A stretch of 64,000 bases of DNA from CAZUCE01 sp964619265. GTDB lineage: Bacteria; Planctomycetota; UBA1135; GCA-002686595. Each line of letters opens with the position of its first letter. The stretch's first letter is position 1. A program made the translations under genes and the position numbers. The stretch is taken from NCBI GenBank assembly GCA_964619265.1, contig CAZUCE010000018.1:1-64000 (forward strand). The letters run 5' to 3'. Shown one piece after another: positions 26,856-35,502 of the stretch. The notes below the pieces were generated by a model. That model was not told where the DNA came from and did not search any database. It saw only the letters and a program-made list of their open reading frames with translations.

Positions 26856-27903
26856 CCCTCAAGTTCACAAGCTGCGCGCCCTCGCCCAGCGCCTGATCTA
26901 CGTCGTGCTGCTGTGGACCGTGAGCACGATGGTCGTCGGTTCGTTCCTTCGAGACCGCATCGACGGGCTCCCCCACGTCTCGTTCAAGTCTCTGGTCCAA
27001 GGAACGGCCTATCGCCCCTACGTTTACCGGGCACTCGCCCCCACGATCATCCGCGAAGTCCGCGATTTGGTTCCGGACGACACCCAGGCGCGAGTGACCG
27101 AGCGCGCCTGGAACAACCGGCTCTATCGCGAGGCAGCGGAACGCTTGAAGTGGAACCGGGAAAACACGACCGGCTACCTGGTGGCGTCGGGCTTGTTCCT
27201 TCTGTCGTTTCTTGGGTTTGCCGCAGTCTTCCGGCGCATGCTGCTGCGCATCGGCCGATTGGGCGAGACGTACTCACGCGTGTGGACGCTGGTTGCCATC
27301 GCCGGACTCCCGGTGATGTTCAAGTACTACAGCTACCTGTATGACCCGACCCAGTTGTTCGTGTTCACCGCGGGGCTGCTGCTGCTCGCGGAACGTCGCT
27401 GGGCGCTCTATCTCCCGTGGCTCGTTCTGGCCACCTTCAGCAAAGAAACTTCGATCCTGCTGGTCTTCCTGTTCGCCATTCATTACCTACGCGAACTCGA
27501 CCGCAAAACCTACCTGGGGCTCCTCTCGCTTCAAGCAGCCCTGTTCTTGGGCATCAAGCTGTGGATCGAGGACCGCTTCGCAGACAACCCTGGCGGGCTG
27601 GCCGAATTCCATCTGCTTCGCAACCTGTTCCTCGCTTCCTACGAACTCGCTGACTTCGTGGCCTTGGTCCTCGTCGGTGCGATCATCGCCCGCGGCTGGA
27701 ATCGACAGCCACGCTTTCTTCGCGATGGATTGTGGATCTTGGTTCCGCTGCTCGTGCTGACCTTCTTCCTGGGCTTTCTCGACGAGTACCGGGACTACTA
27801 CGAGGCCTACCCCATCGTCCTGGCTTTGCTGGGCATCTCGATCTCGAATGCGCTGCGGGACGCCGAGATCGACCGGGCCGGGGTCGCGCCCCGAAGCCCG
27901 TAA
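26845..27903 (+). CDS. Polytopic membrane protein, unknown function
   Basis: A 352-residue integral membrane protein with about eight hydrophobic segments. The first, VVLLWTVSTMVVG, is at residues 18-36; others cluster at 95-345. The segment YRPYVYRALAPTII between TM1 and TM2 and KYYSYLYDPTQLFVF in the middle are distinctive. The overall pattern of short loops with conserved aromatic and acidic residues recalls GT-C-type glycosyltransferase-like proteins, but no diagnostic motif is visible and I do not assign one. The ATG at 26845 overlaps the kinase-like gene by 11 bases and no better start is seen. It converges on the sulfatase-like gene. Confidence 0.65.
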   Translation: MSANPQVHKLRALAQRLIYVVLLWTVSTMVVGSFLRDRIDGLPHVSFKSLVQGTAYRPYVYRALAPTIIREVRDLVPDDTQARVTERAWNNRLYREAAERLKWNRENTTGYLVASGLFLLSFLGFAAVFRRMLLRIGRLGETYSRVWTLVAIAGLPVMFKYYSYLYDPTQLFVFTAGLLLLAERRWALYLPWLVLATFSKETSILLVFLFAIHYLRELDRKTYLGLLSLQAALFLGIKLWIEDRFADNPGGLAEFHLLRNLFLASYELADFVALVLVGAIIARGWNRQPRFLRDGLWILVPLLVLTFFLGFLDEYRDYYEAYPIVLALLGISISNALRDAEIDRAGVAPRSP

Positions 27904-27922
27904 GGAATCTGAGCTGGCCGTC

Positions 27923-27945
27923 CCGCGGCAAGCGCCCTGCCGCGG
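27923..27945. terminator. Convergent-gap hairpin
   Basis: An 8-bp perfect stem (CCGCGGCA with TGCCGCGG) and seven-base loop sits in the 46-base gap between two converging stops. There is no T-run, so it is only a probable shared terminator. Confidence 0.45.
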
Positions 27946-27949
27946 ACTG

Positions 27950-29410
27950 CTAGAGGTAGCCCAGCTCTTTCAGCATCGCGCGCGTTTCCGCGTCGATCGC
28001 CGACTCGCCCCCACCGGATTCCAGACCCCGGCCGATGGCTGCCAGTCCCTGACGCAACGAGCCCAAAACGGCCGAGTGCTTGGACACCACGTTGCGACGC
28101 TCACCGCGGTCCTGACCCAATTGGTAGAGCTCGTCGTCGCCGAAGGGGCGGCGAATCAGTTTCCAAGGTCCCGACGTCAACGAGGTCATCTCCGGGTCCC
28201 GGCCGAGGGAGTCCTCGGCCTGATGGCGTACCTCTGCATAAACATCGCGCTCGTGGGGCTCCGCCCCTTGCAGCAACGGCAGAACCGAAGCACCGTCGAG
28301 CGCTTGGCCTCCAAGGTCGATCGGAAGCAGCTCAGCCAAGGTCGGAACCAAATCGACGAGGCGAACCCGCGAGCTCAGTCGTGTACCGCTCGGAACGCCC
28401 GGGCCGGCCAGTACCCACGGAACCCGGAGCTGCTCGTCGTACAGCAGTCCGTGCGTCCAAAATCCGTGCTGGCCCAGCCCTTCTCCGTGATCCGAAAGGA
28501 AGCACACCAGCGTGTTCTCGAGCTGCCCCGAGGTGCGCAAGGCCTCGATCAAACGTTCGAACTGCAGGTCCTGGAATCGAATTTCTGCGTCGTAGAGATC
28601 GATGCGCTGCGCGGGTGTGAGCCTAGGTCGCGCAGCCGGCTGGGTGGCTTCGCCGCTCGCCGCGGAAGGCCACTCGAAGTTCACTTCCCTCGCCAAGAAT
28701 TCGTGCGGCGGAACCAAAGTCGGATCGTGAGCATCAAAGAAGTGGACCCAGAGGAAAAACGGGGCCTCTGACCCGTTGCGCTCAGCGAGCCATTCGAGGG
28801 CCAGGTTGCAGGTCACGTCCGCCCGGCGCTGGTAGGGGTTCACCGTTCCCGGCTCTGACGCACGATGGTCCGACAGCTCGTCGAACACGTCGAATCCGCG
28901 GCCCAGCCCACAGCGCGCGCCGATCGGCGGCGCGCTCACAAATCCACCGGTCGCGAAGCCCGCCTCCTGGAGAAGTTCAGCCAGGGTCGGAATCTGCGGC
29001 GCGATCGACTCTTGCCCTACCAGAAACAAGCTGCGCACGCCGTGCCGTGGAGGCAGGACACCGGTCATGAACGTCGAAGCGGAAACCGAGGTCAACGAAG
29101 AAGCCGAGTAGGCTTGCTCGAGAAGCAGTCCGCGACCCGCGAGCGCGTCCACCGCCGGAGTCGTCGTTCGCTCGTAGCCGTAACACGACAGGTGGTCGGC
29201 CCGCGTCGTATCGAATGCGACCATCAGCAGATTCGGCACCGCTTGCGGTCCCGAGCTTCCTAGGCCGGAGTCCTTGGAGCAGGCGGCCAGCATCGCCAAC
29301 GTGAGCGAACCCGCGAGCCACTCCCCGGGCCCAGCCGCGGAGAACCACCCGACTGAGGCTGCACGCCGCCGCCCTTCGAGCGGATCGGGCTGAGTCTTAC
29401 GTGCCTCCAT
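27950..29410 (-). CDS. Sulfatase-like lipoprotein with threonine in the formylglycine position
   Basis: A 486-residue alkaline-phosphatase-superfamily protein. Residues 30-44 end in a lipobox LAAC (Cys44), so it is a lipoprotein. Metal ligands are visible: AFDTTRADHLSCYG (Asp66) near the start and FLSDHGEGLGQHG towards the middle. In sulfatases the next key block is C/S-x-P-S-R, whose first residue becomes formylglycine; here the aligned block is TSVSAS followed by TFMTG, placing Thr107 at the catalytic position and Ala at the Arg. The fold therefore matches, but the sulfatase maturation motif does not. It may act as a phosphoesterase or phosphotransferase with a Thr nucleophile. It lies 50 bases upstream of selB on the same strand. 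Confidence 0.85.
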   Translation of the reverse strand: MEARKTQPDPLEGRRRAASVGWFSAAGPGEWLAGSLTLAMLAACSKDSGLGSSGPQAVPNLLMVAFDTTRADHLSCYGYERTTTPAVDALAGRGLLLEQAYSASSLTSVSASTFMTGVLPPRHGVRSLFLVGQESIAPQIPTLAELLQEAGFATGGFVSAPPIGARCGLGRGFDVFDELSDHRASEPGTVNPYQRRADVTCNLALEWLAERNGSEAPFFLWVHFFDAHDPTLVPPHEFLAREVNFEWPSAASGEATQPAARPRLTPAQRIDLYDAEIRFQDLQFERLIEALRTSGQLENTLVCFLSDHGEGLGQHGFWTHGLLYDEQLRVPWVLAGPGVPSGTRLSSRVRLVDLVPTLAELLPIDLGGQALDGASVLPLLQGAEPHERDVYAEVRHQAEDSLGRDPEMTSLTSGPWKLIRRPFGDDELYQLGQDRGERRNVVSKHSAVLGSLRQGLAAIGRGLESGGGESAIDAETRAMLKELGYL

Positions 29411-29460
29411 GGAGCCTTCAGCCTAGCACCCGCTCGCTCGGCGCCGGACCATCCGCCGGA

Positions 29461-31365
29461 TCAACGCTTGCGCAGCACGCGGTGGGCGCCCGCCCGCATG
29501 GTGAAACCAATTGCGTCCATGTGCTCGAGCAGCGGGATCAGGTACTTGCGGCTGGTGCCCAGGGTTTCACGCAGCTCGGGAATTTCTAGCTTGCCGTTGT
29601 TGCGTCCGAAGTTGTCGACGACCTCCTTCTTCGCGCGCTCAAAGATCTCGGTCGCGAAGTACAGATCGCGCGCGGCCCGGACGGCTCGTCCCAGGTCCAC
29701 CAACCGATCCAACTGGGCGCGAGCGGCTTTCTCGTCGCACTCCGGGCCGGCCAGCTCGGCCGGCGAGGGCGGCTTCGCGCCCCCGGCCACAAGCAGCCCC
29801 GCGATGCGTTCGGTTTCGGGGTCGGATTCTTCCTCGCGTCCGCACGGGCGGAGCTCGCCGCCGGTCAAGGCCTCGAATTCACCGGCCTTCACCGCGTAGG
29901 CGAGCGCGAAGTCGAAGCTCTCCTGGGAGAGGCCGCTGCGCCGCTCTAGGTCCAGGCGGGGTGCCTGCACGCGGCTTTCGTGCTCCTCAAAATAGGCGTT
30001 CGCCGAAGCGCGCAACCGCTCGAGCGCCAACTCCAGCCCGGAAGCCGAGAGCACCCGGTCGCCGTTTGTGTCGCGCCGCAAGCGACCGTCCTTCAGCAGC
30101 TTCTCTAGCAGCGGAGCGAGCTCCGCTGCAGGCCGTTTGATCTCGGTACCTAGCTCGGCGCGCGTCATCGGTTCGGTGTGCCGGCGGCGAACGATCGAAA
30201 GCACCAGGGCTTCGGGCTCCGAGAGGCTCTTCTCTTGGCCCTCCAGTTCGTCCAGCACAAACTGCTTACCGCGCTTCAAACGGTGGCGGCTTTCCTCGAG
30301 GATCACGCCACCGCCCAAGGTCACCTCGGGGCTCAGGCTGCGCAGCACAAACGTGTCGCCGGGCGCGGCGATGACCGGTTCATCCAAACGGACCTGGGCC
30401 AAGCCCTGTTCGCCAGCCGCAAGGCGCTCGGCCTCGAGCAGGACCAGCGTACCGGCGGGATCCGCGGTGCCGGTGTGCAGCCGAACGCGCGTGCGATCAC
30501 GCACCGGCCGTGGAAGCTCGCCGAGCAGCCGCAGGCGAACCGCCACCATGTTGACGCTGCGGTAGAACCCGGGCGTGGCCACCACCGCGCCGCGCGCCAC
30601 GTGGTCGCGATCGAGCCCGGTCACATTGAGAGCGCTGGAGTGTCCGGCACGGGCTTGCTCCACCTCGCCTCCGTAGGCGTGGATTCCGCGGACGCGGGCC
30701 CGATGTCCACCGGGCAAAACTTCGAGCACGTCCCCACGCGAAGCGGTTCCGGCGCTTGGAATGCCGGTGACCACGGTGCCGAAGCCCTCCTTCGAAAACA
30801 CGCGTTGCACGGACATGCGGAACAGGCCATCGGCCCGTTTGGGCTCGGTCGCCGTCGCCATCTCGGCGAGCGCGCCGCGGAAGGCCTCGAGCCCATCACC
30901 GTTGATCGAAGACAGCGGATAGATCGCCGCGCTCTCAAGAAAGGTCCCGCGGACCAGCTCGCCCACATCGTCACGGGCCAGCTCGACCAGCTCGGGGTCG
31001 ACCACGTCGATCTTGGTCAAGGCCACCAGGCCGCGCTTCACTCCCAGCAGTTCGAGGATCGCCAGGTGCTCCCGGGTTTGGGGCATCACGCCGTCGTCCG
31101 CCGCTACCACGAGCACGACCAGATCGATTCCCGCCGCGCCGGCCACCATGTTCCGCAAGAATCGTTCGTGGCCGGGTACGTCCACGATCCCCACGCGCCG
31201 CCCATCGGGCAGCGGAAAATTGGCGAAGCCAAGATCAATGGTCATCCCCCGCCGTCGCTCTTCAGCGAGGCGGTCGGGATCGATTCCGGTCAGCGCACGG
31301 ACCAGGCTCGACTTCCCGTGATCGATATGTCCGGCGGTTCCGACAACAACAGGCTGGATCTCCAC
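29461..31365 (-). CDS. selB: Selenocysteine-specific elongation factor SelB
   Basis: Delivers Sec-tRNA to UGA codons at a SECIS hairpin. The 634-residue protein has an EF-Tu-like GTPase with G1 GTAGHIDHGKS (residues 9-19), G2 RGMTIDLGF (39-47), G3 DVPGHE (62-67) and G4 TKID, then the beta-barrel domains II-III and four winged-helix repeats at the C-terminus (from about residue 370), which bind the SECIS. The start is a GTG at 31365. It is divergent from the radical SAM gene across a 41-base gap. No selA, selC (tRNA-Sec), selD or readable Sec codon was found here, so the rest of the pathway must lie elsewhere. Confidence 0.95.
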   Translation of the reverse strand: MEIQPVVVGTAGHIDHGKSSLVRALTGIDPDRLAEERRRGMTIDLGFANFPLPDGRRVGIVDVPGHERFLRNMVAGAAGIDLVVLVVAADDGVMPQTREHLAILELLGVKRGLVALTKIDVVDPELVELARDDVGELVRGTFLESAAIYPLSSINGDGLEAFRGALAEMATATEPKRADGLFRMSVQRVFSKEGFGTVVTGIPSAGTASRGDVLEVLPGGHRARVRGIHAYGGEVEQARAGHSSALNVTGLDRDHVARGAVVATPGFYRSVNMVAVRLRLLGELPRPVRDRTRVRLHTGTADPAGTLVLLEAERLAAGEQGLAQVRLDEPVIAAPGDTFVLRSLSPEVTLGGGVILEESRHRLKRGKQFVLDELEGQEKSLSEPEALVLSIVRRRHTEPMTRAELGTEIKRPAAELAPLLEKLLKDGRLRRDTNGDRVLSASGLELALERLRASANAYFEEHESRVQAPRLDLERRSGLSQESFDFALAYAVKAGEFEALTGGELRPCGREEESDPETERIAGLLVAGGAKPPSPAELAGPECDEKAARAQLDRLVDLGRAVRAARDLYFATEIFERAKKEVVDNFGRNNGKLEIPELRETLGTSRKYLIPLLEHMDAIGFTMRAGAHRVLRKR

Positions 31366-31406
31366 AGGCCGGATTCTATCGGGCGCGGCTTCGCTATCCT
31401 CAGGAG

Positions 31407-32366
31407 ATGCTGCCCTACCTGAGTCTCAAGAGCTGGCTGCTCGAGCGTTACGGCCAGCCGCTCCACCGGGTCGCCCTGGATGCCGGCTCGACCTGCCCGA
31501 ACCGCGACGGCACCAAGGGCTACGGGGGCTGCGTTTACTGCGATGTCGAGGGCTCTGGCACCGGTGCCCTGCGGGGCGGCCAAGAAATCGAGGCCCAGCT
31601 CGACGCCGGTTTGGCCCGCGTCGGTCGCCGTGACCCCGACTTTGGGGTCATCGCCTACTTCCAGTCTTTTTCGAACACCTACGTGGCGCCCGAGCGGCTC
31701 GATGAGGTCCTCGAACTCCTCGAGCGCCGGCTGGACCGGGATCCGATCCGAGTCGTCGCCCTCTCCACCCGCCCCGACACCCTCCCCGAGTGGGCCCTCG
31801 ACCGGCTCGCTCGGCTCGCCGAGCGGGTCGAAGTCTGGCTTGAACTCGGCCTCGAGGCCGCGAACGACCAAGTCCTCGAGACCATCAGGCGCTTCCACAC
31901 CCTCGCCGAATTTGAAGATGCCGTGGCTCGCGCCCATGCCCGCGGCCTGCTGGTCGTCGGCCACGCGATCCTCGGCCTGCCCGGCGACGGCCGTGAGGGC
32001 GCCATCGAAACCGCCAAAGCCCTGGCTCGAACCGGCGTTGCCGGCGTCAAGGTCCACCATCTCATGGTCCTGCGCCGCACCCAGCTCGAACGCTGGTGGC
32101 GCCACCCCGAATCAGCTCCGGCCCCCGTCGAACTGCTCGAGCCGGATCGCTACGTCTCCTGGCTGGCCGACTTCCTCGAGCACCTGCGCCCTACCCAGGT
32201 CCTCCATCGCCTGACCGGCGATGCGCCCCCCGAACACCAGCTCGCCCCCTGCTGGTCGATCCACAAGTCCGAGATCCGCTCGCGCCTGATCGCCGAATTC
32301 GCCCGCCGCGAAACCCGGCAGGGCAGCGCTTGGGTCCCGGCCCCAAGGACCCACGCGAACTCCTGA
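31407..32366 (+). CDS. Radical SAM protein of the YhcC/TIGR01212 family
   Basis: A 319-residue radical S-adenosylmethionine protein. The [4Fe-4S] motif is C30-x11-C42-x2-C45 within STCPNRDGTKGYGGCVYC, the exact variant spacing typical of the YhcC family rather than the classic CX3CX2C. Further family marks are AYFQSFSNTY, STRPDTLPE, VWLELGLEAAND, HAILGLPGD and LRPTQVLHRLTGD. Members are implicated in radical chemistry of unknown substrate. CAGGAG touches the ATG. It runs convergent with the zinc-ribbon gene and divergent from selB. Confidence 0.92.
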   Translation: MLPYLSLKSWLLERYGQPLHRVALDAGSTCPNRDGTKGYGGCVYCDVEGSGTGALRGGQEIEAQLDAGLARVGRRDPDFGVIAYFQSFSNTYVAPERLDEVLELLERRLDRDPIRVVALSTRPDTLPEWALDRLARLAERVEVWLELGLEAANDQVLETIRRFHTLAEFEDAVARAHARGLLVVGHAILGLPGDGREGAIETAKALARTGVAGVKVHHLMVLRRTQLERWWRHPESAPAPVELLEPDRYVSWLADFLEHLRPTQVLHRLTGDAPPEHQLAPCWSIHKSEIRSRLIAEFARRETRQGSAWVPAPRTHANS

Positions 32367-32488
32367 GCCCACCGGATTGGATCGGCGCAGCCGGGCGCAA
32401 GCCGCGGCTCGATCACCGACCGCCGCTGCCTGCCCAAAGGCGCGCGCCACGCCTACCGCCCTGAGGAGGGCCGTGGCAAGCCCGGCAG

Positions 32489-32505
32489 GCCGGGGATGCC
32501 CCGGC
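32489..32505. terminator. Convergent-gap hairpin after the radical SAM gene
   Basis: A 7-bp stem GCCGGGG/CCCCGGC with a three-base loop lies in the 166-base gap between the converging radical SAM and zinc-ribbon genes. There is no T-run; termination role is inferred from position only. Confidence 0.4.
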
Positions 32506-32532
32506 AAGGCCCGCCCGCCGAAGCCGCGCTTC

Positions 32533-33270
32533 TCAGTCGTACAAGAACAAGATGCGTTGGCAGTTGGGGCACTGAACAATCTCGCGCCCCTTGGACAACC
32601 GGACGAACACGTTCGTGGGAACGTTCATGTAGCAGCCCTGACAGTTGCGATCCTCTAGCGCCGCGAGCGCCATGCCGGCGCGCGCGTCGAGCAGCTTCTC
32701 GTAGACGCCCAGAACGTCTGGCGGAACGCTCTCGCCCATGCGCTTGTTGCGCTCGGTATTGAGCTTGTCGTGCTTTTTCTGCGCCTCGGCCAACTCGGTC
32801 TCCACATTGGCGGAGAACTCGGTGTGAACCGTTTCTTCTTCTTGAACCTCGGAGCCCAACGCATCGCGTTCGGCTTGCTTGGCGTCCACGCGCTCGACGA
32901 TGCGCAGTCCCTCGTCGTCGCCTTCGGAAATCTCCCGCTTGAGCGAACGGATCTCGTGGCTGTAGGCGGCCAGGAGCGCCTGGTCGGAACGGGTCGTGGC
33001 GCTCGCATTCTCAAGTTGCCGGATGCGTTGCCGGGCCGCTTTCGAAGCGTCCTCAATTTCCTTGACCTGCATCCGAAGCTGCAAAGTCTCAGAATCGAGC
33101 TCCTTCATCCGCTGAAGCTTGCCGTCGATCTCCTCACGGCGAGCTGTCCGCTCGGCGGGCAGCCGCTCGAGCTCCTGCCGGACCCGGTAGAGGTCCTCAT
33201 CAAGCTCTTGGAGATCACGCAGAACGCGCAGGACATCACGCATGGGGAGGGCTGTCGGAGAGGGAGACAT
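32533..33270 (-). CDS. Coiled-coil protein with C4 zinc ribbon (DUF164/CdsZ-like)
   Basis: A 245-residue cytoplasmic protein made of a long antiparallel coiled coil (about residues 15-190, Glu/Arg/Leu heptads) followed by a zinc ribbon: CQGC at 210-213 and CPNC at 234-237, spaced as in the C4-type zinc ribbon family PF02591. Homologues in other bacteria are of uncertain function; some act with secretion or with transcription and rRNA. I take the ATG at 33270; another at 33243 directly precedes the conserved RDVLRVLRDLQELD. The longest frame begins at 33384 but its first 38 residues are not protein-like. It is downstream of rpoD, separated by a terminator. Confidence 0.78.
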   Translation of the reverse strand: MSPSPTALPMRDVLRVLRDLQELDEDLYRVRQELERLPAERTARREEIDGKLQRMKELDSETLQLRMQVKEIEDASKAARQRIRQLENASATTRSDQALLAAYSHEIRSLKREISEGDDEGLRIVERVDAKQAERDALGSEVQEEETVHTEFSANVETELAEAQKKHDKLNTERNKRMGESVPPDVLGVYEKLLDARAGMALAALEDRNCQGCYMNVPTNVFVRLSKGREIVQCPNCQRILFLYD

Positions 33271-33455
33271 GGATTCGTCGGGACCGAACCTCCGAGGATA
33301 CCCCGCACAAGAGCCCCCACCAACCCTCAGGGCACGACCGAAGAGCCATTCAGGAGGCCCAAGCCGACAACCGTGCCCGGCCAAGGAGCTCCGGGCCGCT
33401 CCCGCCCCACGGCATCCGGTCGAGGCGGCGAGAGCGCAGAGGTGATTTCACCAGG

Positions 33456-33484
33456 CCATCCCCAGTGGGCCCATCCCCAGTGGG
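33456..33484. repeat. Two copies of a 14-base tandem repeat
   Basis: CCATCCCCAGTGGG occurs at 33456-33469 and again at 33471-33484, separated by one C (period 15). The copies are identical. Function is unknown; it lies in the upstream region of the zinc-ribbon gene. Confidence 0.6.
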
Positions 33485-33595
33485 TCCCTGTTCCGGAGCC
33501 GGCCTCGTGGCGAGAGCGGCGCCCATCGCTGCCCGCTTCACCGCGCAAACCGAGACCATCGCCTGAGATGGGGTTTCACCCCTCCCAAAACGAAG

Positions 33596-33621
33596 GCGGC
33601 CAGCGCATCGGCGCTGGCCGC
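33596..33621 (-). terminator. Intrinsic terminator of rpoD
   Basis: A perfect 11-bp stem GCGGCCAGCGC/GCGCTGGCCGC with a four-base loop lies 100 bases past the rpoD stop. Read on the minus strand it is followed by CTTCGTTTT, a short T-tract, which fits a Rho-independent terminator. Confidence 0.75.
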
Positions 33622-33720
33622 AAGAGGGCAGCAGAAACTGCGACTCTGGCGCGGGCCCCGCAGCTCTAGGAGCTTCCTCGAAGGGTGCCGAGGTGGCTCC
33701 GGCCGAGCCGCGCTGAACCG

Positions 33721-35478
33721 TCAGTCGAGCGGCTGATCCTCGTCATCGTCTTCAATCACGACGCCATCGAGGAAGCTCGAGAGCTGTCGAGCCCGCACCG
33801 GATGCCGCAGCTTCCGGACGGCCTTGGCCTCGATTTGGCGCACGCGTTCGCGGGTCACGCGGAAGATGCGACCGACTTCTTCGAGGGTGTAGGTGTATCC
33901 GTCGCCGATGCCGTAGCGCAGTTTGATGATCTCGCGTTCGCGGAAGGTCAGCGTCGAGAGCACGTCGTTGATCCGCTCCTTGAGCATCTCGTGGCCCGCG
34001 GCGAGCACCGGGCTCTCCGCAGATTCGTCCTCGATGAAGTCTCCGAAGTAGCTGTCCTCCGAGTCACCGATCGGGCGGTCGAGGCTGATCGGATGCTTGC
34101 TGATCTTCATGACCCGCTTGGCCTCCTCGATCGAAATCTCGGCGGCTTCGGCGACCTCTTCGACGGAGGGCTCGCGGCCCTTCGCCTGGACGAGCTTCTT
34201 CGTCACGTTGCGAAGCTTGCTCATCGTTTCGATCATGTGAACCGGAATGCGGATGGTCCGCGCCTGGTCGGCGATCGAGCGGGTGATGGCCTGGCGAATC
34301 CACCAGGTGGCGTAGGTCGAGAACTTGTAGCCCCGGCGGTACTCGTACTTCTCAACGGCCTTCATCAGGCCGGTGTTGCCTTCCTGAATCAAATCCAAGA
34401 ACGACAGTCCGCGGTTGCGGTACTTCTTGGCGATCGAAACCACCAGCCGGAGGTTGCCGCTCGACAGATCGCGCTTGGCGCGCTCGTATTCCTCGTGGTG
34501 GAGGCGAATCTGCTCGACCCGGCGGCGCATGCGATCGACCGGCTCGAGGGCACGCAGTTCGAACTCGGCCATGCGGGCCTCAAGCTGGGGCAGCTCGGGA
34601 CTGTCGGTCCGTCCCCCGGCCTTGAGGGTGGCGATCTTCCGCTCAACGCTGCGCATGTCGCGGTAGAAGTCCTCGAGCAGCTCGAGGTACGGACGCACCT
34701 TCTTGACCTGAAGGTGGCACTCTTCGACCAGCAGGATCAACTTGCGGCGCGTGCGCTGGACCTCTTCGAGGGCCTCGTTGCGCTTCTTTGCCGTGGTTTT
34801 CGGGTCCAGCAACGGACGATACGCCTCGCGCACCTGGGCATGCAGGCGACGGATCGTCTCGATGTTGACCGGCAGACGCTTTTGGAGGAACGGCTTGCCC
34901 AGGGTCTCAACAATCTTGGGGTTGTCGTCCGGCTTGGGATTCGGATTGACCTTGAGGGTGCGGTCGAAGGCCATCTCTCCGCGAGCCACGGCCTCGAGCG
35001 TTTCCAACGCGTCGTCCATGCAGACGCCAGACCCGATGCACTTCTTGCGGAAGCGCTTGCGGGTGATCTCGATGGTCTTAGCGAGGTAGATCTCCTCGGG
35101 ACGCGTCAGCAGCGGGATCTCCCCCATCTGCGTCAGGTACATCCGTACCGGATCGTCGATCTTCTCGGGCGTCACGACCCGCTCAAGCGGCGCGTCGAGA
35201 GCCTCGGCGGCTTTCTCGGCAAGCGTCTTGGTCGGCGTCGCGGCCGGAGTCGCCGGGGTTGCCGGCGTACTGGTCGAACCCTCTTCAGCGTCGCTCTCGT
35301 CGACCACGTCGACGTTTGCGTCCTCGAGAGCCATGAACACCTGGTCCATCTTGTCCGGCGGAATGAACTGCCCCTCCAGGAGCTTGTTCATCTCCTGGTA
35401 GGTCAGGTAGCCGCGACGGGTCCCCTCCTCGATGAGGAGTTTGACGATGTCGTCGGTGCGATCGGTGCTGGTGGCCAT
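33721..35478 (-). CDS. rpoD: RNA polymerase primary sigma factor RpoD (sigma-70/SigA)
   Basis: The 585-residue housekeeping sigma factor. Region 1.1 is at about residues 8-60 (LLIEEGTRRGYLTYQEMN) followed by a Thr/Pro/Ala spacer. Region 1.2 follows as DPVRMYLTQMGEIPLL. A non-conserved, helix-rich insert covers about 145-330. Region 2 is standard: GNLRLVVSIAKKY, LSFLDLIQEGNTGLMKAVEKY, and the -10 helix FSTYATWWIRQAITR. Region 3 follows with RIPVHMIET, and region 4 has LTFREREIIKLRYG and the -35 helix TRERVRQIEAKAVRKLRHP. Only 24 bases separate its ATG from the dnaG stop, reproducing the dnaG-rpoD core of the macromolecular-synthesis operon, without rpsU. Confidence 0.98.
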   Translation of the reverse strand: MATSTDRTDDIVKLLIEEGTRRGYLTYQEMNKLLEGQFIPPDKMDQVFMALEDANVDVVDESDAEEGSTSTPATPATPAATPTKTLAEKAAEALDAPLERVVTPEKIDDPVRMYLTQMGEIPLLTRPEEIYLAKTIEITRKRFRKKCIGSGVCMDDALETLEAVARGEMAFDRTLKVNPNPKPDDNPKIVETLGKPFLQKRLPVNIETIRRLHAQVREAYRPLLDPKTTAKKRNEALEEVQRTRRKLILLVEECHLQVKKVRPYLELLEDFYRDMRSVERKIATLKAGGRTDSPELPQLEARMAEFELRALEPVDRMRRRVEQIRLHHEEYERAKRDLSSGNLRLVVSIAKKYRNRGLSFLDLIQEGNTGLMKAVEKYEYRRGYKFSTYATWWIRQAITRSIADQARTIRIPVHMIETMSKLRNVTKKLVQAKGREPSVEEVAEAAEISIEEAKRVMKISKHPISLDRPIGDSEDSYFGDFIEDESAESPVLAAGHEMLKERINDVLSTLTFREREIIKLRYGIGDGYTYTLEEVGRIFRVTRERVRQIEAKAVRKLRHPVRARQLSSFLDGVVIEDDDEDQPLD

Positions 35479-35502
35479 GGGGTCTATTGAGGAATTGGAC
35501 CG

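Larger units (their letters stand above)
33271..33720. other. Intergenic region between rpoD and the zinc-ribbon gene
   Basis: A 450-base stretch with no gene. It contains the rpoD terminator at 33596-33621 and two tandem 14-base repeats at 33456-33484. Everything else looks like unstructured GC-rich sequence. The zinc-ribbon gene's promoter should lie near 33280-33400 on the minus strand, but no clear motif was seen. Confidence 0.4.

Noticed and set aside
29461..31365. Possible selenoprotein gene next to selB
   Set aside because: Neither neighbour has an in-frame TGA at a redox-active position with a continuing conserved frame that I could see; no SECIS hairpin could be supported.
30178..31422. 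Plus-strand 414-codon frame opposite selB
   Set aside because: It mirrors the SelB coding sequence and has no independent features.
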